DNA of 64,000 nucleotides from NCBI GenBank assembly GCA_013398955.1, contig VWPU01001226.1:186001-250000 (forward strand), read 5' to 3'. The translations under genes were made by a program, and so were the position numbers. A model generated the notes under the pieces. That model did not search any database. It was given only the letters and a program-made list of their open reading frames with translations, and was not told where the DNA came from. Every line of letters begins with the position of its first letter. Position 1 is the stretch's first letter. Shown here one piece after another: positions 50,961-64,000 of the stretch. The stretch is from Callaeas wilsoni. Taxonomy: Eukaryota; Chordata; Aves; Passeriformes; Callaeidae.

Positions 50961-53900
50961 ATATTAGCTGTTGACTATAAATATTTTAATGACATATTAT
51001 TCACCAAAATATTTTATCAGAATTCCTTGTGATTTTTTAATGACAAACAAAACTAGTTAAAGGTGGTATGAATCTCACTCAAAATGAGTGACTTTCCAAT
51101 AAACCTTCCAATTATTGTCATATAATTTTCAGTAAAGCTGAAAAATATTTTTCTTTTTAATTTTACAGTTTTGGTAATAAACTAAAAGGAATTCATTTTT
51201 TGCCAAGCACTTCTTGTGATGATAAATGTCATTAGTGTGAAAAGTCGGAAATTCAAGAGTTGAATGTTATTTTTAACTGAACTCAATATGTATTAATTGT
51301 CTGAAAATAAGGAGGATTTTTTTATGTAGCTTGATGTTTATCCAACCCTAAATTTTCAAGGAGATTTAAAAGTTTATGTCAGAGATTTAATCACTTTATC
51401 AGAGATAAGGTTGATTGGAGATAACCTTCAGCCATGCCATAGTTCCTTTAAATTTCGATTCATCATTAATAGCCTGATTTAAGATCTGTTCTATTCCTGA
51501 ATACTTCTGTCTTTGGTACTCATTAAGGAAATGTGTATATGCTTTGAAAAACAAAGCAGTTATCACTGGGAACTTTGTTGTTTATAAAAACTAGTATTTT
51601 TTAAACAAACACGTAAATAATGGAAGAATAAACTTTATTTTTTAATTGGTTTTATTCACAGCTCTTTTCTGTATACTTTGCAGAAGTATTAAATTTAAGA
51701 AACATGGGAATATTAACTTCATTTTTTTCTTTCCTTTAAAACAGGCCAGACCAGACTCAGATTATTCTTCAAATGTTAATCCCATTTTCAGCTCTGCTTT
51801 CATATATTGACAGCTTTAAATTTTGGTGAGACACCATGCACTTTTAAACACCTGAAGTATTTTCTTGATTGCCTGAAAACACCTACATCCCAACAGAGGA
51901 AAAAGCAGAAATGACACAGTAGAAAAATCCTCATCTGTATTTTGGAACACCTCAGAAAATGTCACAGCTGGGAGATACTGGCTACAGTACTCTCACTGAT
52001 TTCAGTGCATTTTGAGGGCCATCTCGAGACCTTCTGAAACACCAGATTTGCAGTGTCAATAATTATGGTATGATTGTAGTGGAAGGCATAGCCAGAGCCT
52101 GGTGGGATGCCACATGCCTGCACACACCTGCTGGCTTCAGTGAGCAGTTGGAGGCAGTTTGAAGGTGAAGCAGGTGAAACCCATGGCAAGTCTGAGACTG
52201 GAAAGCCAGTGACTCCCCACAGTAACACTTTTAGGCCAGCTAGACTTTGGGGTTGTCAAGCTAATATGTCTCCACAGGCCAGCTACTCATGAAGTACTCA
52301 TTGTTCAGTTTGAAGAACCATAGCGAGTTTATGGCTGGTTAACCACATAGATTTTCTGTAATTACATGTATAAAAATAGTTATAGAAATTGAAAACAGCA
52401 GCACTGCATATATAATTTTACATTTAATTATAATTAACTTCGTAGAGTTGCTAATTCATTAAAGGAAAATATCTTTCTTCAAGATGTAATTTCAATCTGA
52501 AGGAGATACATTGGTTCATATTCAAAAATTATGCCCAGAAAAAGTGCTAATATGCTTAAAATGAGAGCATAATTTTATACATCTTCTCTATTTAGATCAC
52601 TAGACCAAGTGTTTGACATGAGTGTGCACCATTTATAGCTTAGCGCTTTTACTAATAAGAAAGTTGCAGGTTTAATGTATTTTTTTGTGGTACTAGTAAA
52701 CTAAATGTTTGTTAACTTCAGTTTATCATTTATTTAATTCACACCATATTGTTAGATTCTAGCGTGTGGGAGAACATGTAAACATCCAGCAGATGGTTTT
52801 GTTCTACAGTCCAACTCTGTATTCCTTTCACATGCTACAACATGGCTCTGCATGTGTCTCAGCACAAAATTCTGATCCACAAACATCAGAGTTTTGCTGT
52901 AGAGTCTGATAGGACCATATTTTCTAGGAATTTACACTTGATTAATGATCGTAGCAGAAAGACAGAACAGGGAAAAAATTTGATGACCTCTGGGAGAGGA
53001 AAAGGAAAAAAAAAAAAAAAAGAACTAATAGCAGATTAGTGATGGACAATATACCTGGCTACTCATTTCTTATGGAACTATTTAACACCTTTATTTGCAC
53101 ACAGAGATGTATATTTATGAATACCTAGGACTGCTGCTGTTGTGTAGCTTTCACATCAGAGTTTTCAGAACAACTCTTTAAGTTAGAACCACAAGTGTCA
53201 ATACTCTGGGCATCAGACAGATTTCACTGCAAGTGATCTTCAGACCCATTTTGAGTCCATGTTTATATAATCAGAGCAATAGTTTTGCCTGTATTCTTCT
53301 GCTAAGGTTCTGCAAAACTCAGCACGGCCTCAAGAAAAACTCTTTAACCAGAAATAATGAATGTTAGAAAATGCTCAAATCTACATCTTGTATCATGCAT
53401 GTCAATCACTCTACCAATGATCCAGTTTACAATGAAAATGCATTGGCTTGACTGTTTTAGCCCCTGGTAAAACAGTTAACCTTGTGGTTCTGAACATTCT
53501 GAATATTTTTGGAACTAAACATTTTCCATTTAGAAGAGTTTGTCTTACTTTCTATAAGTGACTACTACAATTTACTAACCATTTATTTCAGCTTTACTTT
53601 ACTTTCAGCTACAAATGAGCTGTTTACTTAAACTGACATAAATTTTCTGCACAGACTAAAGTGGAAGACATGAACCATTTACTTCAGAGAAATGTAATAT
53701 TACAACTATAATTATATCACCCCTCCAGTCTCTAAAAATCCTTTTAATGTGCCAAAATTATTAATTTTATATGTTTATCAAATAACAATCAGCTAACACC
53801 AGTGTTTGAGGGGGGAAAATATTAATTGTCCAGGAAGAAGAACGTTTGGTTTGAATTTCACTGTACTTGACAACAGAAGATATATGATAATATCTCAAAA

Positions 53901-56900
53901 GATGGACATTCCTGTACTTCACTCTTTTTTTAGCTTTAGAAACACTCTGTTCTGCTGTGCTAGGCCAGTTATAAAGGATGAGAAAGTTCTCAAACCCAGA
54001 AGTCCAAGCCTTATTCCTTGGATGACCAAATTCAGAGCATTAGTCAAAAGCATACAGACAGTCTCCACTCTTTTTGTGCTCCAATGCTTTAAAAGGAAAG
54101 AGTGATTCAATTATCCATTCTCAGAATGGATCACAGGCTTTTATACATCCATGTGATGGTTAGCAGGATATGGATTTCAATCCCATGCACGTGCCTTGTT
54201 GAGGATGCAAGTTAACTTTTCTAGCATTTCTAAATGTACTTGAATATCTTAAAAAACAGTGCCATTTTAGGTGTACTCGGCTGAATGCTACACAAGAATG
54301 TAGCTGAACACAGCTTGGAACCATGATGGTGGGCAACGACGGTGTGTTTCTGCACCACGGAGAGGTATCGAGTTAGTCGGCCTTGAACTGCAGGTCAGAT
54401 TAGTTATCTGCCTGTGTAGCACTGAAGCAGTTTTGCTGTTGTCAGTCTAGAAACCTTTAGCAACACTAACATATGGGTTCGTGTGCTTGTTTTACTGAAC
54501 ATAAGAAATATGACTTATAAGGTACACAAGATTTGTTCAAAATCAGGACATCAAACTCCTTGAGGTGTGAAGCTACAGGAAGGATTTTGACAGATTTTTT
54601 TTCCATTCTTAGAAGAACTTTTACATTGCAATACAAAGCAAAGATAGTCAATATCAGTAATAACTGCATTTTACAAGACTTCGAGAAAAATCTTAAAAGG
54701 ACCTGTACCACACAATAAACCCCTCTTGATGGATTTAAATGTTTTGAAAAAGAAAGGCCTGCACTGAAACCTGTTTTCACATCAAACTTAAACATAGCTT
54801 TTTCCATGTTAGAGGAAAATCATGATAGTATGTACATTAAAAACCAAATGAACAAATAAAGAACTTTTGCCACACTGGTCTCTGATTCCTGCCTTCTTGA
54901 TTTTTTTTTTCAGAGCATTGAAATAAAATTAAAACAATCTAGATTTAAATTGACTGTTTGTCCATTTTGGTTTCTTCTACTGTCTTGACAGCTTTCATTT
55001 CCTCATTGTATTTTCCTAAGTTCAACACTCAGTAATTCACAAAGGCCAAAGTACTGGTTGGTAAATAGAAAAGAAGATGATGTGAGACAGCTCTTATTGT
55101 CCTTCTTGGGACTGAATGTAGTGTAAGCCTACTGATCCTTAGTGCAAGAGGCTATCCAACCCTAAAGGCTGGATCCATTTCACACCATTTTAATCATCCT
55201 AAAGTTAGTTACTTTAGAAACTTCAGTTATCTATGCTCCCTTTATAATCAAGGGAGAGAAACAGATACTCCCAGAGGGTAATGAAAACAATATGCACCCT
55301 CATAAGATGCCTTTTCCCTTCTTCAGTGACTGAAAACTTTCATGATTTACGTAAAATATCTACACCCGCATCTATAATCTTAATTGAGATTAACCTCAAG
55401 CTAAAACCTGAAGCTAAATGCTTAAGTATGCCATGAAATTGTACATTACTAAGCTTATTTACATTTCTTTTTATAGGTTTCTGACGTATGGACTGAAAAG
55501 CCAAACTTCAAATGAGTTACAGGCATAAATCACGTACCAATTCATGTACTGTGAATCACCTGCCAGTTCTATGGACAAACCTGTGCCTGCTTGTACAGAT
55601 GCAGCTTTGATAGAAATTTCTATCACAATTTCTATTTTAAGACAAGTGAAAATTTACTTCAAGATTGCTAGGGATATTAAAGTCTGAAACTTGATTTGAT
55701 CTTGAGAATGACAGACACTGACTCATTAATTTGTTTAGGAGCCTCTTGTGTTCCTTGTTTTGTTATGAACAGGAAAGTTATGAAAAGAAAAAGAAATTTG
55801 ATTTTACAGTTGCTAAAGAGGTTAAAAGAATAACCAGTGGTTAGTTTAATTGGTTTCAAGTTATGGTCTTTCTATGACATTGACTTTGGAATTTTTTTGG
55901 CACTCTGTTTGGATGCTAGGTCACTGGATTATTTCAGCACTGTTGTACTGACTTTTTAAAGTGTATTGTGAGCTCTAAATGCTATTTTTATGTTTTTCCT
56001 GAAACAAATACTACCTTCTGTGTACAATAAATACCAAATATCTGATTTTGAAATCAATGTAAAATTGATGTGCAAAATGTCATAGCCCCTGATATGAACT
56101 CAGAATTACCATAAGTAGTTAGGAAAGCTGGGCTTTTTGTGATAAAATGTTCAAGTTTATAGAGACAATTATTGTAAGTAAAGCATGCAGATTTACAATT
56201 TCAGTCATTTTGTATGTTGACCCTGGGATTCTGCATGTTTCAAAACTCAATGCTGAATATTAATAAATACAGAATTATGATGGAGTTTTTTCATTATCTA
56301 ATGGCTAAAATTAATTTTTAAAAAGAGTTATATTTTTATAAAGGTAAAAGTTATGGAAACATGATGAAAATGTTGGAGACATTCTTTCTGTAACCAGCCC
56401 CATGCTAGCCAGTTTCATAGTCTTTGTACTTTGCATTATCTAGACCTATGAAGACCTCACAGTAACTTGGAAAACATATTGCATCAAAGTAGAAATAATT
56501 ACTAGGGCATACGGATTTTATCTTTCTGTAGTTTCTATTTCTATGTAATCTTTCTTGTTTCATTTCAGCTGTTATGGTAGAACCTACTAAATTTCTACAA
56601 CTCTTTCCATGTCTCTGATCTCTCTGTGACCTCATACGCATCAAGATTTCAGCCAGAGAGTTAACTCTCACTTTTGTCAAGAGTAGCTGTGGGATTTCTT
56701 AGTGGACTTTCAGCAGCCAGCTTACACCCCAAGACATCAGTATCTCAGACTTACCCAGCCCTGAGTGGCCTAGCTAATATGAAAAATAGTCCAACCAATT
56801 CTGCCTCCATTTTTAATGTATCTCCCATCACAATAAAGTTAACGATCCGCAACATGTACAGTACAGTATTGTTCTAGCCTTACCTTAGGCATTATTTAAA

Positions 56901-58519
56901 AAAAAATTCATTGCAGTGTATATATCTGCATTATGTATATGTAAACTATGGGATATGTCTACATTACTCAACAGTTTGTGGCTGTAGTAGATTGCTTTGT
57001 TTCAAAGGAAAAATACATTTTTTTAAAAAGATAAAGGAAGAAAAATTGTAGAAAAAGTTAGAACAAAAAGGGTAAAGCTTGTCTGCATGAAGGCAGTTGT
57101 CTTAGAGCTAATCTGAAGATGTGGACTCACATGAAGACCACGGTCAACCACACAGATCAACATCCTGTAAAGAGACATGGAATAACAAAAACAATTTCCT
57201 CTCTTGACAGAGGATTTGAAAATCAATGACCCACATTTATATTATAAATGGTAGATAACTCAGTTAAACTACTCTTGGATTGCTTAAATACTGTAAAATG
57301 TACATAGTACAAAACACAGAAAAAAATTCATAGGCCATTCTCCATTTTATTGACCAATGATAAATCTGTGAAAACTGTGTAACCATTGCTTGCAAATCTT
57401 TTTCAAAAACCAGTAGCACATAACGGATACAAAAATATTTAATATGAAAGACTATTATGAGAAACTGTTCCTCCCACAAGTATAGCATTACTTGCCTCAG
57501 ACTTTTCATCTGAAGTAAACTCATTTAAGTGAATAACCACCTCTTTTTACATATTAATCTCTGAACATGATGCATTGACTCTAATACAGAAAAATGTTTG
57601 TCTATATATTAGAAATAATTCCAGTATATGTATTTAAAAAAAAAAGAAAGAAAAAAGAGATAATGATTTAACTAACAATGAGCAATCTTCTGAAAGGAAA
57701 AAACTTCTTAACTAGATTGTCAAATGTTAGCTCACTATTCATTAGGTTTAATTTACCTACCCATGTCATACAGGGGGTAATCTTAGCCTACACAAAATAT
57801 TGTTCTGCCCTCTTTTGGGTGGATAAAAACCCCACCTCTTTTCATTAATTCAGTTTCAATATTTTAAAGAAAGTGTTATGGACATTGTTTTTTAACTAAT
57901 GCTTTAAACCAACATTACTAGTGGAAAGATATATTTAATGATTCCTTGATGTTTAAAGACTTATACGTCATATAGTTATGACACGTGAACGTTATAATGG
58001 TGATTTCAAAGAAAGGAGGTGGGAATATAGAATTCAGGGAGTTTTAAGACAGCTCCAAATAACAGCCAGCACTTTGATGATCTGGCTAAAATATAAAGTG
58101 ATAGAAAAAAAAAAATCTGTATTTTCTCTGAGAAATTTTGACAGCCTATGCTGTTTCAGTCTTTGAGTGCAAGAATCCAAAGCCTTAATAATTACTATGA
58201 CTAAATACAATTTACTTGTAATCATTGATCTTGGAAAGAATTTTATGATTTTTGTTTTGTTGCTCCTTCCTAAAAATAACATTTGAGAAGTGACATTATT
58301 TAATTAATAATCATATAACACTGCTAAAAAAATAAAAACAAACCAGCTTAACAAAGTTTTGACAAAGCCATCCTGGCTCTAGCTGGAATAGTAGTTAAAG
58401 CTTGAATTCTCTAAGAAAACCAATTACTTTAAATTAAAGGACGTCAGGGGGAGTTTCTTGTGTCTTTGCGGATCAGTGTCATTAAAAGCCCAGTCCCACT
58501 GGCCTTTACTGAAATCTGC
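50961..58519. other. Unique non-coding sequence
   Basis: No gene is supported. There is a 16-base A run at about 53006-53021 with an upstream purine stretch, and a poly-A/GAAA patch at about 57629-57655. A small hairpin with 7-bp arms (tcactca/tgagtga) lies at 51075-51091. Frames at 53806-54105 and 54466-54807 have no known domain. Confidence 0.45.
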
Positions 58520-58760
58520 TCTCAAGGACTGGATTCAGGAATGTGCCCGCCTTGTGCACTCTCGTGCCCAGCTGTATCAGGTGTTCTCGACGCCCGGTTA
58601 GTCCTGGTGTGCGTATTGCTGTTGCCCCCCGATGCGGGCGCTGGGTCTCCGCACTCTCAGAGCTGGGCAGCAGCATGTCTGCTGGCTGCGCAGGAGGGAC
58701 AGGTACACAGGCTGCCTGCTCAGTGATGCTACTTGGCTTGGCTTCAGCACAGGCACCTTA
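58520..58760. other. GC- and CpG-richer island, function unknown
   Basis: This stretch has more G+C and more CG dinucleotides (for example ctcgacgcccgg, gatgcgggcgctg, ctccgc) than anything else nearby. Two plus frames overlap it (58460-58726 and 58543-58761), neither with a domain I recognise. It could be a small exon or promoter of a non-coding RNA, a degraded GC-rich repeat, or chance. Confidence 0.35.
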
Positions 58761-61700
58761 AATCCCAGCAGAACTGCTTTGCTGCAGTCTTAAACTCCAA
58801 TTTCCTGCCTTTTTTTGTATATTCTCTCCCCTCTGAGTTTCTGTTCTTTAGGGAAGTGCTTAGATTTATCTTCCTGGAGCAGTTCTGTTTTGTCTAAGTA
58901 ATTATCTAACAATTGACACAGAGGTTTGAACTTGGGCTGCCACTCCCTGGGGAAATTCTTTACAGATGAGCCATAAGCTTGCCCTTCACTCTAATATTTA
59001 CAGAAAAAGGAACAGTTCCACCAAGCAAGAAACCACAGTTTGTGGAGTCCAAGGCACCTGCATCCTGCTTGGACTATCTTTGTTCAAGGCCCTGTTTTAG
59101 GTCAGGTAAGTGGGGAAGAGCTCACGTTTCCTGCGTTCCTCTAGATATTCCTCTCGCTGTGGCTTTTCATATAGAGGAAGGGCATATTTCCTCTAGGTGC
59201 TCTGATGACACCTGTGAGGAGCACAACTCATGGCTGAAGTTGCTGAGAGGCTGGAAGCATTACTGACCTGACTTGGCTACACATATTTCCTCTCCACCAT
59301 TATCATTTGCATTTAATTACAGCCAGCTGAAGCTGTTTGGCATGCTGTGGGTATTCAGCAGGCCTAGGTCCTTGACTCTCAGCTTGTGATATTTACTGGG
59401 CTCAGACCTTCGTGTCCCAGTAAGATGATAGTAAAGCCACATGGTCCTGAGCAGAGCACGATAAACAGGATCCTGAAGGAACACACTGATGTCAGAAGCT
59501 TACTTGAAAGGGGCTTGTGCAGTGGATGAAGCACCAGGTAAGCCATCAGCCATGGATGAAAATGTACAGATTAATTTCATGATCTTGATGATTTATATAG
59601 CACAGAATGTATGTTTTCTATTGTGGAAGAGAAGTTGCCTCCAACTCTCCCAACTTTTCTCACCTTTATTCCCAGCTAATTAAAAAACAAACAATCCCCA
59701 TAGATCCAAACAAGGATACCAAAAGCAGTGAAGATTTCCTATCTGGAATTCCTGGATAGGTTATCCCCAACCCCTCATTTACTTATACGCAGTTTACCTT
59801 TAATAACAAGTTTATATAAACTTTGTAGTATAACCTGGTCCTGAGAATTAGCCTTCTGTGATCAAACATGAGACAGACTGTTGCAAAAGAAACTGAAAAT
59901 CCAAGCAGGCCCATAAAGCAGAACTGTACTCCTGAGTGCAAATTCAGTTTTTGAATTGAAGTGCAGTGTTAGTTTAAAGTACACCATTCTTGTTTGTCCT
60001 ACCTCTGATGGACATTTTGTTTTTCCATCTGGCCTCTTTCCAACATTTTTGTTCTGAGCATTTATGTAGCACTCCAAGGAGTCAAGGAGAGAACACTTTT
60101 ATAAATAAAAGATGTGTTTGTATAATTACTAGGTAGAGAAAATAGCTATTTCTGGGTTTAGTTTATTTCTTTTTGAATGCACATGAAAGGCCTACTTTTT
60201 TCCTTTCCACTTTTTGTCAATGGTCAAAGCCCTCTTTAGATTCTTGATATATGAATAGTATTTCAAAGTATTAAATGGTGTGATAGTACTTATAGAAATA
60301 GTGTTACCTCTCTATGTTTCTCTTTAGATGGCCAGCTGGAAAGCCTGCTGGATTCTATGGCATTCTGTAAATTGCTTGGCAATCTAAAAAAAATTTAAAA
60401 ATTGGAGGGTTGGATGTTTTCGCTATAACAATAAAGCCTTAAGGCATTGGGTAAAACTGATTTACTCATTTTAGGGTTATGATTTAAACAGTCTCTTTTC
60501 TTATTTCTCTCATAAAATTCAGCTGCAGATGAAACACTGAACAAGGATGACAGGGCTTCTAGGCCTAGCATTAAAGCAAACATAAAAGAATGAACTTTGA
60601 ATGATTTTATGAATGAGTTTATGAATGATTTAACGTTTTTTTTTCTTTTATAGATATTGAAATAATTTTCTTAAAACAAGTATTTTTCTTTAGTAAAAGT
60701 AAGTAAGATGTGGTGATACTCTTCACCTGTATCTTAATGATGAAATACTACAAGACCTATACATCACAGGGAAGAGCACAGACAGGTTCCAAGTTTATCT
60801 TCACTTGATCTTTAGTAAAATATTTATACTTTGTCTTTCCTGTAAAAATACACACCTCTACTAGACATTCTGAACAGAGGTGTTGTGGAAGGGAATGAGT
60901 TATGCATGCTAAGCAACACAGTCTTCACTACTAAAAAATTAGCAAGATATTACCTCACAAGAATGTGTTTCAACATTGACAAATTAAGAATTGTATGGAT
61001 CCATGCAGTTTTCTCACACTTGAAAATTTCAAGTATAATGTACTTGTTCCTCATATTTCTGGTTGGCATTTGCTCACTGCATTTACACTAAGAACAGCTA
61101 TGGTTTGATGGTTTAAGCATCACCTTTTAACCCCTGTGTCTCTCATCTTACTCCCTCCTCTTCGTGCTGTTCCCCTTCATAGAAAAAACTCAGCTATCAC
61201 CCTGGACAATAACAAGTTCAAGCTAATTTCTGAAGTTTGAGGTAATTGCAAGGAAAGAGGGGTAAAGGGAGCAAAGAGAATGTAACAAAGTGTACCAGAA
61301 AAGTTGGGAAAAGGTACAAGAAACTGGATTGGGATTTTGCTTTAAGGGAGTTGAAGTATGCAGGGGGATGGAAGGGATACTGAGGTGCAAGAATGGGTTC
61401 CTACTTTGGGAAGGTGGGGAATTCAGAAGCAAAGTAATTGTTTTGCTTTTACAGTGAAATCTGGGCCCAGCTCTAAACCTTTACACTGACATAGAGGAGG
61501 GAATGAAGCAGTTAGTGAAAAGGGAAAGGAAAGGACTTAGGTTACTGCAACTGGGCAGTAAAAAGATGCAAAATGAGTACAAAAAAGGACCTTCAGGTAC
61601 CTTAGGCTTTATTCTAGAGTCTTGCCTTCAAATCTATATCTAAATTAAAGTATCTGCCTTTAATTCACTTGTTGGATATCAAAGGTATGTGATTGGACAT

Positions 61701-64000
61701 TTATTTTTAGAATTAGATAAGAAACAGGATACTCTGTGTGAGGCCAAAAGCCTATTTGATGTTACACTTGATTAATTGGTAGGCTGGGCTGAATTAATTT
61801 TAAGATTAACTTTGTCTTATTTCCTTCCTGTGGCATTATGTCAAGGTGAAAATGTATCTACTTATATTAATTTATTTGGTCCTGGCACACTCTGTCTATT
61901 CAAGTTAATTTATAAATGGGTTGTTATAGTCTGGTTCGGCACATCACCTTGATAGTGACTTTTGAAAGGTACTGGTTAGTTCAAATGCCATTGAAATTCT
62001 TCATGCAGCTGATATTTTTTTTTTTTTCCTTTTTTAAAATAGTGCAATCTGATGCAGAAATTCATTATTATGCTGCCACCCAGTCAGAAGGATGACCCTT
62101 CCTCTAGCAAAGCTTCGACTAAGGAGGATTTATAATGATTTACACCAGCTGACAAGCCAGTCCTAACTTCTTAGCCTTGTAACTACAATCTCAGTCATTC
62201 TAGGAAAGATGACATAATTGTTTCCATTCTACCATCCATTTCCTGAAAACCTTCTGAACAGTCTGTCATCTTCTGAGAGCAAATGATCTGGACACAGAGC
62301 TTCATCTTTCATTTCTTGCTTTTTGTGCAGAAAATAACTTCTGTGCAAAATGAATTGCAAACTGTGTATAATACAAAACGCTAACAATCAACATAGTTGT
62401 ATGAGGTACAAGGAGTATAAGAAGGCAGGGGAGAAAATAATATCCTATTTCATTAAACTTTAGCAATATGTGACTCAAATATTTCAGAAGTTTAGCGAAC
62501 TGCAGAGGAAAGTTTTCCCCATTAAAAGAAAAAAAAAGAAAAAAAGTCGTATGCTTGTGTCGTAAACAACTTCATCACTGAAAGGCCTGAAAAGATAGAA
62601 CCCCCCCCATTTTCCAGTGAAACTACTCAATCAGGACAAATTTACAGCTGAAATTGCATTTGAATTGACACCATTACTTCACTGAAAAATTCTCTCTATG
62701 TAAGCAGAGCAAACTCTAGGAAATGATACCATAAGAGAGCCCTCCAGTAGCCTCCTTCCCTTTATTTCAAGGGAAATACAACAAAGTAAAATATCACTGG
62801 ATCTTTTGGAAATCTACTGGAAGACTACTGATGACTGTGCACATAGAACATTGGGTAATAATGCTGTTTTAACTTTAAGGAAATGTTAACATTTCTGTTG
62901 AAATCCTATGTTGTTTATCTCTCTAGCTACTTTTCTATAGGGAAAGGAAGTATTTCCATTTGAGTTGAGCTGTTATCTCTGAAAATGAAGGGTTAACACA
63001 GAAAAAGAAAAGGAAGAAGGTGGAGATGAATAAAGTGACAGAGACCATACCAAGTAGGAAATATGGGTAAAAGATGGGAATGGATAAATGGGGTACAGAG
63101 CGTTGGGGATGTAAAAAGTAGATTGATGAGACTGGAACGTGGTACTGACTGTGAAAGCTGTGTCTGAGGTAAACTTCATAATGTTCTAACAAGAACCTTA
63201 CAGTTCTGAGTGGAGATACCAAAACGTGTGATTTGTTTGCTTAAATTCTAACATCCAAGCAGACAACATGTTATACTAGAGTCAGTAAAGCTCTTATTTT
63301 GTTTTAAGAAGCTATGTGAGACTCTGTGTCTGGGATCCTGGATCCTAGTAAGTCAAATTATGTGCTTACAGTACAACAATACAATGCTTTTATTTGCACT
63401 CATATAAAATGAAATGGGTTGTGTAGGATAACAACTTAAAAATAATTTCAGAACTTCCAGAATTCTCTCTATATATGTGTGAAGCCTTTACATGCAGTGC
63501 TAAATTATAGCAGGGCAAAGAACTATTTATTAAATATTTTAACAAATATTAGGGATTATCCACAGTAAAGCCAGTGCATTAATATTATATCATGCATAAC
63601 AGAGCTAATAAAAGTTTCACTATAGCATTTTGTATTTTATTTAATACATACCACTTCTTTTTTTCTTTTTTTTCCTTTTCTTTTTTTAATTTCTACTTTC
63701 TGTTTTGGGATTTTTAGGTAAAGAAAGACAGAAATGTAAAAACGAAAATTAAGTAAGCATCATGTGGCATCTACAAGTACACTAGAAACAAAAAAAAGAC
63801 TAGGGAAAACACAGAAGCTGCTGGGTGGTTCAGGCTGACAAAGGACATGGAAAAGTCCAACACATCAAGGCCTTCTTTTCTTCAGTGTCTAACGAAGCAA
63901 AGGTAAGACTTCGGGAGTTCCAAGTCCCTAAGAACAGAGGGGAAGTCTGCAGCAAAGACTTACCCTCAGTGGAGGGGAATCTGCTCAGAAAATATTTAAA
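58761..64000. other. Unique non-coding, with skewed tracts
   Basis: Purine-rich patches at about 61215-61440 and 62985-63150 create Ser/Pro/Phe-rich minus-strand frames. T runs lie at about 62015-62027 and 63659-63690, and a run of eight C lies near 62602. The part at 61780-61920, with TTAATTT/ATTAATT cores, might be a conserved element. No gene is supported to the end of the window. Confidence 0.42.

Noticed and set aside
53006..53021. A-run as the tail of a processed pseudogene or SINE
   Set aside because: The sequence upstream has no recognisable gene or SINE body, and no flanking duplication is seen.

Overview
This window looks like non-coding vertebrate nuclear DNA, most probably from a bird. 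It is AT-rich by eye and poor in CpG. I found no tRNA, rRNA, CRISPR array, prokaryotic operon or recognisable host protein-coding exon. The bird assignment rests on several CR1 LINE copies carrying the two avian 3' end signatures (tandem ATTCTATG-type and CTGTGATT-type octamers), low overall repeat density and sparse ancient amniote repeats. A crocodilian or turtle is less likely but cannot be excluded from sequence alone.

Layout. Antisense CR1 3' ends lie at 564-1015, 15929-16130 and 29432-29532. A sense CR1 with decayed reverse transcriptase and an internal deletion lies at 27825-28514. A sense CR1 3' portion lies at 34412-34936. A much older CR1-like fragment lies near 21680-21905, and a MIR SINE near 44390-44520. 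Two further stretches, near 3420-3600 and 9900-10015, resemble old palindromic amniote repeats. Simple sequence includes an (ATCC)n array at 6177-6230, a pyrimidine tract at 14025-14091, a TA/CA array at 29038-29084 and several A or T runs.

The rest (most of the 64 kb) is unique-looking sequence with open frames of at most about 140 codons. Many of those frames lack an ATG, overlap frames on the other strand, or arise in purine/pyrimidine-skewed DNA. The simplest reading is an intergenic desert or a very large intron. No genes work together here. What is worth a second look is non-coding: perfect short inverted repeats (including one motif found twice), two potential G-quadruplexes, a homeodomain-like palindrome, a p53-like spaced site, and stretches that read like conserved non-coding elements. 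I did not find a convincing new biological system.
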